The notes: generated by a model not told the origin, from the sequence alone. Numbered from the stretch's first letter, positions 1 to 9,402 are shown. The stretch is 64,000 nt of DNA from Caulobacter sp. UNC279MFTsu5.1 (GCF_900114015.1 NZ_FORN01000019.1:1-64000); one strand, 5' to 3'. Translations and numbers: made by a program.

Positions 1-393
1 AGTAACCCCCTCCAGCCCAGTCCCGCTCGATCGCCCCCCGCCGCCGCATCGGTCGCTGGCCATGCGCCCTTTCCCTGCGTCGAGGTGAGACCAGGATACG
101 GCGGGTTTGGAAGGTGGGGACAGATTGAGGTCGAGAAAATGCAGGACGTTGAAATCGCGAGACTTTGTTCGCTATCCGCCGAGCATAACCTCCTTGAACC
201 CTCTCCCAGAGGGAGAGGGTGAAGACGCGCGCGTCAGGGCGCTGATGACGTCGACAACTCGGCGGGAGCCTCGTGGCGTCTCCCATTGGGGCTGGGGACA
301 TGCGACGCCGTGAGCGTTCTGAGGGATGGAACGGCCGGGCCGCGTGGCGCGTCCGGCGCTCCCGCCACCTCCCCGGAGGGAGGATCTCGTGGA
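1..393. other. Intergenic or edge region without a supported gene
   Basis: No convincing coding region is seen. A minus-strand frame opens at an ATG at 63-61 and runs off the left edge without a stop, so the first 60 bases could be the start of a gene lying outside the window, but 20 codons are too few to judge. The only clear structure is the hairpin at 198-220, listed separately. Confidence 0.5.
198..220. repeat. Perfect 10-bp inverted repeat (hairpin)
   Basis: ACCCTCTCCC at 198-207 and GGGAGAGGGT at 211-220 are exact reverse complements around a 3-base loop. It has no T-run on either side, so it is not a standard intrinsic terminator. It is similar in style, but not identical, to the third hairpin of the repeat elements at 7544 and 32079. 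Confidence 0.7.
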
Positions 394-729
394 TCAGCCG
401 CCGACCGCGCGCAGGGCCTTGACCTGCCGGGCCGACAGCTTGGACTGCACCTCGTCGCGGATGTCGATGCGGCAGGCCCGGGCCGACCAGCGGTCCAGCC
501 GTTCGGCCCGCGTGCGGGCCTCGCAGACCGCCTGGCCGGCGGCGTCGATGCGGGCCTGCAGCCGGCGCGCGTCGTCGGGGCGGGAAAGGTCCAGGTCGCC
601 GACCGGGATCGCAGCCAGCACCGCCGGCTTGGCCGGCGCGGCCGCGGCCGGCTGGATCAGGCCGAGCACCGGCAGGGCCGCCAGACCCAGCACCGCGACC
701 GTCGACAGCTTGGCGATGAAACGGCCCAT
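394..729 (-). CDS. UrcA family protein, secreted
   Basis: Protein of 111 aa with an N-terminal signal peptide (about residues 1-30, hydrophobic core then PAAAAPA). The mature part has the UrcA-family pattern: a GDLDLS strand, a helix with RRLQARID, a Cys in AVCEAR and a second Cys in ARACRID, which probably form a disulfide in the periplasm. UrcA proteins are common in Caulobacterales and Sphingomonadales and have no settled biochemical function. The gene is the last in a minus-strand series below the serine hydrolase, but 130 bases separate them, so it may have its own promoter. Confidence 0.8.
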   Translation of the reverse strand: MGRFIAKLSTVAVLGLAALPVLGLIQPAAAAPAKPAVLAAIPVGDLDLSRPDDARRLQARIDAAGQAVCEARTRAERLDRWSARACRIDIRDEVQSKLSARQVKALRAVGG

Positions 730-799
730 GTCGTCCTCCCCTGTTCTGGCGACGCCGTCCGCGTCGCCTTCGAGGGATAGAATGACCAGACTTCTTCGC

Positions 800-835
800 G
801 AATACGCGTTACGTCTGCTTCATGACGTCGTATTC
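800..835. promoter_or_regulatory. Inverted repeat upstream of the UrcA gene
   Basis: GAATACG at 800-806 and CGTATTC at 829-835 are exact reverse complements 22 bases apart, in a less GC-rich stretch upstream of the UrcA start. It may be a binding site for a regulator of the UrcA gene; nothing identifies the protein. Confidence 0.3.
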
Positions 836-859
836 ACAGAGTGAACGACTTGTAATCCT

Positions 860-2224
860 CTAGCGCGAAGAAGAATTCAGCCGCGCTTCCTTGATCGGCG
901 GCCGTTCCAGCGCCTGGTAGACCACCGTGCGGGTTGTGGCGTCCAGGCCCGAGCCCACCCCGCCCAGGCGCTGGATCATGCCGATGAAGAACAGGTCGTT
1001 GGCCGGGTCGATCCAGAACCAGGTGCCGGCGCTGCCGCCCCAGCTGATCGTGCCAGGGCCGACGGGCGCGCCCGACAGGCGTGGCTCGACCGCCACGGCC
1101 ACGTCCAGGCCATAACCCATGCCCGCGCCGAACGGGAAAGGCTTCTGGTCGGGGCGCAGCACCCCGGCCGTGCCGTTGGTGGTGACCTGGAAACTGGGCG
1201 GCAGGTGGTTCGAGCGCATCAGGGCCACGGTCTCGGGCCGCAGAACGCGCACCCCGTCCAGCTCGCCGCCGTTCAGGATCATCTGGGCGAAGCGGGCGAA
1301 GTCGCCGGCGGTGGACAGCAGCCCCCCGCCCCCGGACGGCGCGGCCGGCGGCCGGGAAACGTCACGCCAGGGGCCTTCGTTGGCGGGGATCAGCCGGCCG
1401 GTGGCCGGATCGCCGTCATAGAGGGCCGCCAGGCGCGGCAGCTTCTCGGCCGGGGCCCAGAAGGCGGTGTCCTTCATCTTCAGGGGACGGAAGATCCGCT
1501 CCTCCATGAACACCGGCAGGGTCTGGCCCGTCAGGCGCTCGACGATCAGCCCCTGCAGGTCGGCGGCGACGCTGTAGCGCCACATGACCCCGGGTTGGGC
1601 GTACATCGGCAGCATGGCCACCTTGCGCACCAGGTGGTCCAGGCTGTCGGACTGCAGCACCCCGGCCCGGTAGTAGGCCTGGTCGGCCACGCTGGCCGGA
1701 TCGTCGGCCAGGCCGTAGGCGAAGCCGGCCGTGTGGGTCATCAGCTCGCGCATGGTCGGCGGACGGCTGACCGGGGTCAGGATCGGCCGCCCCTGGGCGT
1801 CGACGCCGGAGGCCACGCGCAAATCGGCCAGTTCCGGCAGATATTCGGTGACCGGATCGTCCAGCCGCCACCGGCCTTCCTGGTAGAGGATCAGCATCGC
1901 CACCCCGGTCACCGCCTTGGTCTCGGAGCGGATGCGGAACAGGGCGTCGGCGGGCATGGCCTCGCCGGTCTCCAGGCTGCGCTTGCCGAACGCCTTCATC
2001 GACACGACGCGGCCGTGGCGGCCCAGCACGGTGACGCCGCCGGCGATCTGGCCCTGGTCGACCAGGGCCTGCATGGTCTCGTCCAGCTTGCGGAGCCTTT
2101 CGGCCGAGAAGCCGGCGGCTTCCGGCCTGGCCGCGGGCAAGGGCGCGGCCCCCACGGACCCGGCGGCCGCCAGCCCCAGCAGCCCGGCCAGGGCGCTGGC
2201 GGCGCGCCTGAACACCGCGCTCAT
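860..2224 (-). CDS. Serine hydrolase of the class C beta-lactamase fold, exported
   Basis: Protein of 454 aa from the ATG at 2224, chosen because an AGGA motif lies 9 bases upstream; longer readings run into the repeat at 2238-2336. Residues 1-26 form a signal peptide ending in VGAAP. The SxxK nucleophile motif is present as SETK, followed by a YSVAA stretch in place of the usual YxN, as in many EstB-like esterases, and by GGSAG near the C terminus. The family covers penicillin-binding proteins, esterases and peptidases acting in the periplasm. Substrate unknown; this is not evidence for beta-lactam resistance. Confidence 0.85.
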   Translation of the reverse strand: MSAVFRRAASALAGLLGLAAAGSVGAAPLPAARPEAAGFSAERLRKLDETMQALVDQGQIAGGVTVLGRHGRVVSMKAFGKRSLETGEAMPADALFRIRSETKAVTGVAMLILYQEGRWRLDDPVTEYLPELADLRVASGVDAQGRPILTPVSRPPTMRELMTHTAGFAYGLADDPASVADQAYYRAGVLQSDSLDHLVRKVAMLPMYAQPGVMWRYSVAADLQGLIVERLTGQTLPVFMEERIFRPLKMKDTAFWAPAEKLPRLAALYDGDPATGRLIPANEGPWRDVSRPPAAPSGGGGLLSTAGDFARFAQMILNGGELDGVRVLRPETVALMRSNHLPPSFQVTTNGTAGVLRPDQKPFPFGAGMGYGLDVAVAVEPRLSGAPVGPGTISWGGSAGTWFWIDPANDLFFIGMIQRLGGVGSGLDATTRTVVYQALERPPIKEARLNSSSR

Positions 2225-2237
2225 ATGATCAGATCCT

Positions 2238-2336
2238 GTCATCCCGGACCAAGCGTAGCGGAGATCCGGGACCGACCCCAAGCCCGGAGCTTGCGGCGGT
2301 CCCGGATCGGCGCGCCGCGCGCTCGTCCGGGATGAC
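2238..2336. repeat. Palindromic intergenic repeat, family A, copy 1
   Basis: The outer arms GTCATCCCGGAC (2238-2249) and GTCCGGGATGAC (2325-2336) are perfect reverse complements. Inner arms GATCCGGGACCG and CGGTCCCGGATC are also paired. The same architecture recurs at 9664-9768 and, damaged, at 25809-25918. It lies between parC and the serine hydrolase and ends 13 bases before the hydrolase start codon. Confidence 0.85.
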
Positions 2337-2350
2337 GGAGAAGGCGTTCG

Positions 2351-4627
2351 TCACTTGGGCCGGAACCGCTTGGAGGTCGGGAAGCCCTTGGGCGACAGCT
2401 TGCCGGCCCCGGCCCGGCGGCCGATCCAGTCCTTCCACTCGGTCCAGTCGCGGCGGCGACCGGCCGTGTCGATCCAGAAGGCGCCGCCCTCGGTGGTGAA
2501 CGAGATCGCGTCTCGCAGCCCGCCTTCGCGATACGACTGCAGCTTGACGCCCTTGCCGCGCGGCATCTCCGGCAGTTCCTCCAGCGGGAAGATCAGGATC
2601 TTGCCGTTGTCGCCGACCACCGCGATCTGGTCGCCTACCGCCTCCAGGCAGAAGGCCGCCCCGGCCGCATCGACGGTCAGCACCTGCTTGCCGGCCTTGC
2701 GGTTGGCCACGGCCTCTTCTTCCGGCATCAGGAACCCGTAGCCCTGTTTCGAGGCCAGGAAGCGCTTGCGCCCGGCCTTGAACGGGAACATGTCGATGAT
2801 CTTCACCTTGTCGTCGAGCTCGATCATCATCCGCACCGGCTCGCCGTGACCGCGCGCCGACGGCAGGTTGGCGCAGCTGATCGTGAAGAACCGGCCGTCG
2901 CTGGTGAATAGCAGGAGCTTGTCGGTGGTCTCGGCCGGGGCCAGGAAGCCCAGCTTGTCGCCTTCCTTGAACTTCAGCTCGGACGGGTCGTCGATCTTGC
3001 CCTTGGCGGCGCGGATCCAGCCGCGGTCCGACAGGATGACGGTGATCGGCTCGCGCACGATCATCGCCTCCAGGGCGGCGTCGGCGTCGACCTGCGGGGC
3101 GTCCTCGAAGATCGAGCGGCCGATCACGCCGGTCGGGCGCGGCTTGTCGTGCGGGTGGGCGATCTTGACCAGCACGGCGCGCACCTGGCGCAGGCCCGTA
3201 CCGACCAGGTCCCATTGCTTGCGGTCGCTGGCCAGCATGGCCAGGATGCCGTCGCGCTCCTCCACCAGTTCGGCGTGCTCGCGGCGGATCTCCATCTCCT
3301 CCAGCTTGGCCAGTTGGCGCAGGCGGGTGTTGAGGATGGCGTCGGCCTGGATGTCGCTGAGGGCGAAGGCGGCCATTAGCTTCTGCTTGGGCTCGTCCTC
3401 GTAGCGGACGATGCGGATCACCTCGTCCAGATTGAGGTAGGCGATCAGCAGGCCGTCCAGGATGTGCAGGCGGGCCTCGATCTTGGCCAGCCGGTGGCGG
3501 GCCCGGCGGGTCAGCACCTCGCGGCGGTGGGCCAGGAAGGCCATCAGCGCCGACTTGATGCCCATCACGCCCGGGGTGCCCTTGGCGTCCAGCACGTTGA
3601 TGTTGACCGGGAAGCGACTTTCCAGCGCCGAGAGCTTGAACAGGCTCTCCATCAGCACTTCGGGCTCGACGTTCTTGGACTTGGGCTCCAGCACCAGCCG
3701 GATGTCCTCGGCGCTCTCGTCGCGCACGTCGCCCAGCAGGGCCGCCTTCTTGCTGTCGATCAGGTCGGCCAGTTGCTCGACCAGGTCGGACTTCTTGACC
3801 TGGTACGGGATCTCGGTGACGACGATCTGGTAGGTGCCGCGGCCGGTGTCTTCCTTCTCCCAGCGGGCGCGGGTGCGCACGCCGCCGCGACCGGTCTCGT
3901 AGGTCTCCAGCAGGCTCTCGCGGGACTCGACGATCACGCCGCCGGTCGGGAAGTCCGGGCCCGGCACGCGCTCCAGGATCTCGGCCGTGGTCGCCTCGGG
4001 CTTGGACAGCAGCAGCAGGCAGGCGTCGATCAGCTCGGCCGGATTGTGCGGCGGGATCGAGGTGGCCATGCCCACGGCGATGCCCGACGAGCCGTTGGCC
4101 AGCAGGTTGGGGAAGCCCGACGGCAGGACCACCGGCTCCTCGTCCTGGCCGTCATAGGACGGCTTGAAGTCGACCGCGTCCTCGTCGATGCCGTCCAGCA
4201 GCAGCATGGCCGCGGCGGTCATCTTGCACTCGGTGTAGCGCATGGCGGCGGGGTTATCGCCGTCGATGTTGCCGAAGTTGCCCTGGCCGTCGACCAGCGG
4301 CACGCGCTGGGCGAAGTCCTGGGCCAGGCGGACCAGGGCGTCGTAGATCGACTGGTCGCCGTGCGGGTGGAAGTTGCCCATCACCTCGCCGACCACCTTG
4401 GCGCACTTGCGCGCGGCGCCTTCGGGGTTGAGGCGCATGTTGTTCATCGCGTGCAGCACGCGGCGGTGCACGGGCTTCAAGCCATCGCGCACGTCGGGCA
4501 GGGCTCGCGAGCCGATCGTCGACAGGGCGTAGGCCAGGTAGCGCTTGGACAGCGCCTCGCTCAGCGGCTCGTCGAGGATGCGGCCGTCTTCCGGGCCGCC
4601 GGGGGGAGGTAGGACTGGTTTGTTCAT
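2351..4627 (-). CDS. parC: DNA topoisomerase IV subunit A
   Basis: Protein of 758 aa, typical for alphaproteobacterial ParC. With ParE it decatenates daughter chromosomes by passing one duplex through a double-strand break. The catalytic tyrosine is Y131 in AAMRYTE, following LVDGQGNFG. The quinolone region reads [12 protein letters not shown], so Gln92 sits where E. coli ParC has Ser80 and Asp96 where it has Glu84. The C-terminal third (about residues 500-750) has repeated blades of the beta-pinwheel that wraps DNA. The shorter C-terminal domain and lack of a long acidic tail favour ParC over GyrA. recO lies 93 bases upstream on the same strand. Confidence 0.95.
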   Translation of the reverse strand: MNKPVLPPPGGPEDGRILDEPLSEALSKRYLAYALSTIGSRALPDVRDGLKPVHRRVLHAMNNMRLNPEGAARKCAKVVGEVMGNFHPHGDQSIYDALVRLAQDFAQRVPLVDGQGNFGNIDGDNPAAMRYTECKMTAAAMLLLDGIDEDAVDFKPSYDGQDEEPVVLPSGFPNLLANGSSGIAVGMATSIPPHNPAELIDACLLLLSKPEATTAEILERVPGPDFPTGGVIVESRESLLETYETGRGGVRTRARWEKEDTGRGTYQIVVTEIPYQVKKSDLVEQLADLIDSKKAALLGDVRDESAEDIRLVLEPKSKNVEPEVLMESLFKLSALESRFPVNINVLDAKGTPGVMGIKSALMAFLAHRREVLTRRARHRLAKIEARLHILDGLLIAYLNLDEVIRIVRYEDEPKQKLMAAFALSDIQADAILNTRLRQLAKLEEMEIRREHAELVEERDGILAMLASDRKQWDLVGTGLRQVRAVLVKIAHPHDKPRPTGVIGRSIFEDAPQVDADAALEAMIVREPITVILSDRGWIRAAKGKIDDPSELKFKEGDKLGFLAPAETTDKLLLFTSDGRFFTISCANLPSARGHGEPVRMMIELDDKVKIIDMFPFKAGRKRFLASKQGYGFLMPEEEAVANRKAGKQVLTVDAAGAAFCLEAVGDQIAVVGDNGKILIFPLEELPEMPRGKGVKLQSYREGGLRDAISFTTEGGAFWIDTAGRRRDWTEWKDWIGRRAGAGKLSPKGFPTSKRFRPK

Positions 4628-4720
4628 CGGGGAGATTCGTTACGCGTGGCGGCCATCCTAGCCAATCCCGCGCGGCAAATCCTCCTCCGAACGCGTTTTG
4701 TTCTCGCCGGATCGGAAAGC

Positions 4721-5452
4721 CTAAAGCCGTCCCGCCTCGCCCAGCCGGTCCAGCAGCCACACCCGGGCCGGCGGCAGGGGCTTGTTCAGGGGGTGGAACA
4801 CGAACTGCTCGAGGAAGTGGCCGGTGATGTCGAGGCCGGCCTTGACGTCGCCCTCGGCCAGGCCGCCCTGGGCCGACAGCATGAACGGCGGCAACGGCAG
4901 CAGCTTGTCGCGATAGGGCGCGCCCGCCGCGCGGCTGACCGCCCGGCCCGTCCGCGGACTGACATAGACCAGGTCGTCCAGCGACCCGGTGGCGGCGCAT
5001 TTCGAAAGGTCCAGGCCGAAACCCAGGTCCTGCAGCAGGCCGGCCTCGAACCGCACATAGACGGCCGGCCAGATCTCGGGAATGGCCAGGGCGGCGATCA
5101 GGGCCTCCAGGGCGTGGAAAGCCCCGGGATGGGCCTCGCGCTCGGGCAGGGCCCCGGCGGCGACGGCGGCGGCGGCCGACAGGCCCGACAGGGCCAGCGG
5201 CTCGTCGAACAGCGACGACGGCCCCTCGCCGATCGGCTCCAGGCTGGCGGCGCCCAGCTGGTCGCCCGTGCGGGCGCGATAGCGGGCGATCACCTTGGCC
5301 CCGGCCTGCAGGAACGGCTTCATCCGCCGCGAGGCCGCGCCCGAGACATGGGCGGCGAACTTGCCCCGGTCCTGGGTCAGCAGCTCGACGATGGCCCCGG
5401 TCTCGCCATGGACCCGCGCCGACAGCACGAAGGCCTCGTCTTCCCACTCCAT
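4721..5452 (-). CDS. recO: DNA repair protein RecO
   Basis: Protein of 243 aa. The N-terminal OB fold begins MEWEDEAFVL and continues with the typical EANAI-like GAIVELLT segment; the rest is the helical RecO domain with a FEAGLLQDLGFGLDLS signature. RecO anneals SSB-coated single strands and loads RecA with RecR in gap repair. Its ATG directly follows the stop codon of the acetyltransferase gene with no spacer, so the two are probably translated from one mRNA. Its position below era and rnc fits the common alphaproteobacterial order. Confidence 0.95.
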   Translation of the reverse strand: MEWEDEAFVLSARVHGETGAIVELLTQDRGKFAAHVSGAASRRMKPFLQAGAKVIARYRARTGDQLGAASLEPIGEGPSSLFDEPLALSGLSAAAAVAAGALPEREAHPGAFHALEALIAALAIPEIWPAVYVRFEAGLLQDLGFGLDLSKCAATGSLDDLVYVSPRTGRAVSRAAGAPYRDKLLPLPPFMLSAQGGLAEGDVKAGLDITGHFLEQFVFHPLNKPLPPARVWLLDRLGEAGRL

Positions 5453-6361
5453 CTAGGCCGGGGTCCCCCAGCCCACGATCGTCTCGATCAGCGGCCGCCA
5501 GCCCGGCTCGACCGGCAGGCCCAGCACGTCGCGCAGGGCCGCCTCCAGTTCGTCGGCCGACAGGTCGCGCTGCGCGACCAGGGCGCCCGTGGCGTCGCGG
5601 TGGGTCAGGCGGTTGTTCTTCAGGGCGTAGCGGGCGGCCGGCGTGGTGCGGCCGGCCGTCAGGCTGAAGGTGAAGTGCGAGCTGGGATGGGCGTAGGTGT
5701 AGAAATTGGCCTGCTCGTAGTCCTGGTCGGCCCAGGCGCCGGGCGCCACCTGATAGACCGCCGCCCAGCGGCCCGAGAGGTCGGCCTGCACCTGGCGCTC
5801 GCCGCCCAGCTCGTCGATCGGCAGGATGCGGAAGTCGCCGTTGGGCGTGGCCTGGACCGCGTCGGAGAACAGCGCCAGCGGTCCGGTCAGCACGCAGCCG
5901 CCGAAGCCGACGTCGGCCAGCCAGACCGTGTCGTCGCCGGGAACGCGCACGGCCAGCACCATGTGCGAGCGCGGGCGCGGCGGCAGATGCTCGGGGACCA
6001 TCCACAGCACCCGCGCCATCAGCCCGGTGACCTCGAAGCCCAGCGCCGTCAGCACCCGCTTGAACAGGCCGTTCTGTTCGTAGCAATAGCCCCCTCGCCC
6101 GGCCCCGATTAGCTTGGCGTCAACATCGGCCGGATCCAGGCTGATCGCCTTGCCCAGCAGCACGTCGAGGTTCTCGAAGACGATGGCGTCGGGGTGCTTC
6201 TGGTGCAGGGCGCGCAGCACGTCCAGCGTCGGCTCGCGCGGGCCGTCATAGCCGATGCGGGCGAAATAGGCGTCCAGGTCGACCGAAGGCTGGACCGCCG
6301 CGGCGGGCGCGATGTCGAGCTTGCTCACGAGCGCGATATTCCCTGTCTGTTCACGGTTCAT
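5453..6361 (-). CDS. Arylamine N-acetyltransferase (NAT)
   Basis: Protein of 302 aa. NAT enzymes transfer an acyl group from CoA to arylamines or N-hydroxyarylamines through a Cys-His-Asp triad. All three are visible: C93 in RGGYCYEQN, H133 in RSHMVLAV and D150 in LADVGFGG. The ATG at 6361 has no clear ribosome binding site; a GTG at 6328 (V12) has AGGGAA ten bases upstream and may be the true start. The gene sits between era and recO, where most relatives of this block have no NAT, and is flanked upstream by the long inverted repeat at 6401-6525. Confidence 0.9.
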   Translation of the reverse strand: MNREQTGNIALVSKLDIAPAAAVQPSVDLDAYFARIGYDGPREPTLDVLRALHQKHPDAIVFENLDVLLGKAISLDPADVDAKLIGAGRGGYCYEQNGLFKRVLTALGFEVTGLMARVLWMVPEHLPPRPRSHMVLAVRVPGDDTVWLADVGFGGCVLTGPLALFSDAVQATPNGDFRILPIDELGGERQVQADLSGRWAAVYQVAPGAWADQDYEQANFYTYAHPSSHFTFSLTAGRTTPAARYALKNNRLTHRDATGALVAQRDLSADELEAALRDVLGLPVEPGWRPLIETIVGWGTPA

Positions 6362-6400
6362 GGACAGGGTGTGGAAGGCGGAGTCAAGCTTTCCCTACGC

Positions 6401-6525
6401 CGCTCATCCCGGCGAACGCCGGGACCCAGATGGGATAGCTTGAAGGCTGACGCCAGAAGCGCCGAGCCTGTCCCATCAGCCACACCGCCATAGGATCTGG
6501 GTCCCGGCGTTCGCCGGGATGAGCG
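6401..6525. repeat. MITE-like element with 31-bp perfect inverted ends
   Basis: Bases 6401-6431 and 6495-6525 are exact reverse complements over 31 bases, each holding a smaller palindrome around CCCGGCGAACGCCGGG. The 63-base centre has weaker internal pairings (ATGGGA with TCCCAT; GGCTGA with TCAGCC) and no coding potential. It lies 11 bases beyond the era stop codon and before the NAT gene. The outer sequence TCATCCCGG is shared with repeat family A. No transposase is seen, so if mobile it would depend on one elsewhere. Confidence 0.85.
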
Positions 6526-6536
6526 GAGTTTGGGGG

Positions 6537-7505
6537 CTAAACGTCGAAATCCAGGCCCATGTCGTTGAACAGGCCGCGTTCCTCGGCCCAGTTCTCTTTC
6601 ACCTTCACGTGCAGGAACAGGTGGATCTTGCGGTCGAGGATGTCTTCCAGCTCCTCGCGCGAGGCCTTGCCGATCCACTTGATCACCTCGCCGCCCTTGC
6701 CCAGCACGATGGCCCGCTGACCGTCGCGCTCGACATAGATGGTCTGCTCGATGCGGGCGCTGCCGTCGGCGCGTTCCTCGAAGGCCGTGGTCTCGACCGA
6801 GGCCGCGTACGGCAGTTCCTCGTGGACGCGCAGATAGATCTTCTCGCGGGTGATCTCGGCGGCCAGCAGGCGGGCCGGCAGGTCGGCGGTCTGGTCTTCC
6901 GGATACAGCCACGGGCCTTCCGGCATCAGCGAGGCCAGCTTGGCCATCAGGTCGTCGACGCCGGCGCCGGTGGCGGCGCTGATCATGAAGACCTCGGAAT
7001 AGACGCCGGTGTCGTAGAGGTCCTGGGTGACCGCCAGCAGGGTGTCGCGCTTGACGCCGTCGATCTTGTTCAGCGCCAGGATCACCTGGCGATCGGCGGC
7101 CTTCAGGCCCTCGATGATGGTCTGGACGTCCTGCACCGAGCGGTGCTCGCCGGGGGTGGCGCGGCGCTCGCGCACGGCCAGCTCGGCCTGGACGTCGACC
7201 AGGTGGACGACGACTTCGCTGTCCTCGGCGCCGCTCCAGGCGGACCGGACCATGGCGCGGTCCAGGCGCCGGCGCGGGGTGAAGATGCCGGGGGTGTCGA
7301 CCAGGACGATCTGGGTCGACCCCGTCATGGCCACGCCGCGCACGGGGAAGCGCGTCGTCTGGACCTTCTGGGTGACGATCGAGACCTTGGCCCCGACCAT
7401 GCGGTTGACCAGGGTGGACTTGCCGGCGTTCGGCGCGCCGATGATGGCGGCGAAGCCGGCGCGGGTGGTTTGGCCCGAGGGGTTTTGGGAGGTGGTTTCA
7501 GTCAT
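6537..7505 (-). CDS. era: GTPase Era
   Basis: Protein of 322 aa from the ATG at 7505. Era binds the 3' end of 16S rRNA and acts in 30S subunit maturation and cell-cycle control. The P-loop GAPNAGKST is near residues 22-30, switch II is DTPGIF, and the base-specificity motif is NKID. The C-terminal KH domain includes VIKWIGKASREEL. A much longer reading frame upstream runs through repeat C and is not credible. rnc lies upstream on the same strand, as in many bacteria, but here separated by a 120-bp repeat. Confidence 0.95.
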   Translation of the reverse strand: MTETTSQNPSGQTTRAGFAAIIGAPNAGKSTLVNRMVGAKVSIVTQKVQTTRFPVRGVAMTGSTQIVLVDTPGIFTPRRRLDRAMVRSAWSGAEDSEVVVHLVDVQAELAVRERRATPGEHRSVQDVQTIIEGLKAADRQVILALNKIDGVKRDTLLAVTQDLYDTGVYSEVFMISAATGAGVDDLMAKLASLMPEGPWLYPEDQTADLPARLLAAEITREKIYLRVHEELPYAASVETTAFEERADGSARIEQTIYVERDGQRAIVLGKGGEVIKWIGKASREELEDILDRKIHLFLHVKVKENWAEERGLFNDMGLDFDV

Positions 7506-7543
7506 TGCGGGTGCGTGTAGCACCGATGAGGCCCGGGGGCTAA

Positions 7544-7664
7544 CACTTGCCCCCACCTGACCGCTGCGCGGTCTGTCCGCCCCCATAGGGGGCGGAGCCG
7601 AAAGTGCGAAGCTCTTCCCCCTCTGGGGGAAGACGGTCGCGAAGCGACCCGTAGGGGGCAAGTG
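7544..7664. repeat. Four-hairpin intergenic repeat, family C, copy 1
   Basis: Terminal arms CACTTGCCCCC (7544-7554) and GGGGGCAAGTG (7654-7664) pair perfectly. Inside are four consecutive hairpins: GACCGC-TGC-GCGGTC, CCGCCCCC-ATA-GGGGGCGG, CTTCCCCC-TCT-GGGGGAAG and GGTCGC-GAA-GCGACC. The copy at 32079-32193 keeps hairpins 2 and 3 nearly unchanged but has different, still fully paired, stems 1 and 4. The element lies between rnc and era on what is otherwise a co-directional block. Confidence 0.9.
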
Positions 7665-7672
7665 CTAACCGC

Positions 7673-8377
7673 CTAGATCCCCGCCCCTTCCCGCTCCAGC
7701 AGCGCCTTGGCCGCCGCCTTCTCGGCCTCCTGCCGCGACTTGCCCTTGGCGATCGCCGGGTCGACGCCCTTCACCGTGGCCTCGACCGTGAACACCGGCG
7801 CATGGTCCGGCCCCGCGCGGTCGAGCACGCGATAGGTCGGCAACGGCTTGCCCTGGCCTTGCGCCCATTCCTGCAGGGCGGTCTTGGGATCGCGCGGCTT
7901 GCCCTGGTTGGCGCGCTCGAACTCGTCGGCCCACAGGTCCAGGAACACCCGCCGGGCCGTCTCCAGCCCGCCGTCGCGATAGAGGGCGGCCATCAGCGCC
8001 TCGGCGGCGCCGGCCAGGATCGAATCGGTCTCGCGGCCGCCGATCTTGCTGGACGAGGCCGACAGGCGCAGGGCCGGACCCAGGCTGGCGGCGCGGGCGA
8101 CCCGGGCGCAGGTTTCGCGGCTGACCAGGGCGTTCAGGCGCGGGGCCAGCTCGCCTTCCTTGGCCTTTGGGAAGCGCTCGGCCAGGGCCTCGGCGGCCAG
8201 CAGGCCCAGCACGCGGTCGCCGATGAACTCCAGCACCTCGTTGTCGCCGGCCTTCTTGGCCCCGTCGCCCACGCTGGCGTGGGTCAGGGCCAGCTCCAGC
8301 AGCTGGCGGTCCTGGAAGCTGTGACCGATCCGGCGCTCCAGGTCGCCGACGGCGACGGCGCGCCTGTCCATGGTCAT
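7673..8377 (-). CDS. rnc: Ribonuclease III
   Basis: Protein of 234 aa. RNase III cleaves double-stranded RNA, including the 16S and 23S precursor stems. The signature [15 protein letters not shown] holds the first catalytic acidic residues, and [18 protein letters not shown] the second set. The C-terminal double-stranded RNA binding domain (about residues 165-230) ends in [16 protein letters not shown]. The gene starts 7 bases below the lepB stop, so it is very probably cotranscribed with lepB. Confidence 0.95.
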   Translation of the reverse strand: MTMDRRAVAVGDLERRIGHSFQDRQLLELALTHASVGDGAKKAGDNEVLEFIGDRVLGLLAAEALAERFPKAKEGELAPRLNALVSRETCARVARAASLGPALRLSASSSKIGGRETDSILAGAAEALMAALYRDGGLETARRVFLDLWADEFERANQGKPRDPKTALQEWAQGQGKPLPTYRVLDRAGPDHAPVFTVEATVKGVDPAIAKGKSRQEAEKAAAKALLEREGAGI

Positions 8378-8384
8378 CCGGCCG

Positions 8385-9233
8385 CTATTTGAGGACGCGG
8401 AAGAAGCGGCTGGGCCGGGCGTCGGTAAACCAGGTCCACGGCTTGAACAGGTGGGCGTCGGCGTTCCACGACAGCAGGATCAGCTGGGCGCGGCCCACCA
8501 GGTTCTCGGCCGGCACGAAGCCGACGCCTTCCTGCATGCCGATGTACTGGTCGTTGGCGTAGTCCCACTTGCACGTGCCAGGGCCGGTCTTGAAGGCCGA
8601 GACGCCCGGGTCGAAGCGGCTGTCCAGCGAGTTGTCGCGGTTGTCACCCATGAAGAAGTAGCATCCGGCCGGCACGGTGTAGACGCCGGTGTTGTCGGCG
8701 TCGCTGTCGGGGCCGTAGTCCTGGGTGGCGTACTTGCGGCCTTCGGGATTGGTCTCCTCGAAGCGGCCGGCCCGGATCGTGCCGTAGCCGGTGTCGACCA
8801 GGGCCGAGGGCAGTTCCCTGCGCGGCAAGGGCTTGCCGTTGATGTAGACCACGCCGCCGCGCACCTGGACCTTGTCGCCGGGCAGGCCGATCAGGCGCTT
8901 GATGTAGTCGACGTTCGGATCGCGCGGCAGCTTGAAGACGATGATGTCGCCGCGGGTGGGCGCCTTGCCCAGGATGCGGCCGTCGAATAGCGGCGGGCTG
9001 AACGGGATCGAGTGCTTGGACCAGCCGTAGCTGTATTTCGAAACGATGATGTAGTCGCCCTGGTAGAGGTTGGGCTCCATCGACGCCGACGGGATCGTGA
9101 ACGGCTGGAACAGCAGCACCCGCAGCACCAGGGCGATGCCCAGGGCGTAGGCGACCGTCTTGACGATCTCGATGAACTCCTTGACCGCCCCGGCCTTGTC
9201 GTCGGGCGTTTCGGTTTCGGCGGCTTCGGTCAT
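8385..9233 (-). CDS. lepB: Signal peptidase I
   Basis: Protein of 282 aa with one N-terminal membrane helix (about residues 24-44) and a large periplasmic domain. It removes signal peptides from exported preproteins with a Ser-Lys dyad: S51 in PSASMEPN and K112 in [11 protein letters not shown]. The later [12 protein letters not shown] box is also present. Single membrane span and length are typical of alphaproteobacterial LepB. It lies in the pdxJ-acpS-lepB-rnc-era order common in this class. Confidence 0.95.
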   Translation of the reverse strand: MTEAAETETPDDKAGAVKEFIEIVKTVAYALGIALVLRVLLFQPFTIPSASMEPNLYQGDYIIVSKYSYGWSKHSIPFSPPLFDGRILGKAPTRGDIIVFKLPRDPNVDYIKRLIGLPGDKVQVRGGVVYINGKPLPRRELPSALVDTGYGTIRAGRFEETNPEGRKYATQDYGPDSDADNTGVYTVPAGCYFFMGDNRDNSLDSRFDPGVSAFKTGPGTCKWDYANDQYIGMQEGVGFVPAENLVGRAQLILLSWNADAHLFKPWTWFTDARPSRFFRVLK

Positions 9234-9402
9234 GCGCTGTGGGGCTCTCGACGGAATGGACGGCGGGCGAACCCGACGCGCCTAGCTAGACGGGGTTTAC
9301 GACGGGGGCAAGCGTGGCGCCCGTTAACTCGCCGTCATGGCGTACGCGGCGCGACGTCGCGCCCCGAACGACGCGCGACCAGCTTGACCGTGGAATCCGG
9401 AC

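Noticed and set aside
860-2224. Beta-lactamase resistance gene
   Set aside because: The fold is shared by esterases and peptidases; the YxN position is changed and there is no linked AmpR-type regulator, so resistance should not be claimed.
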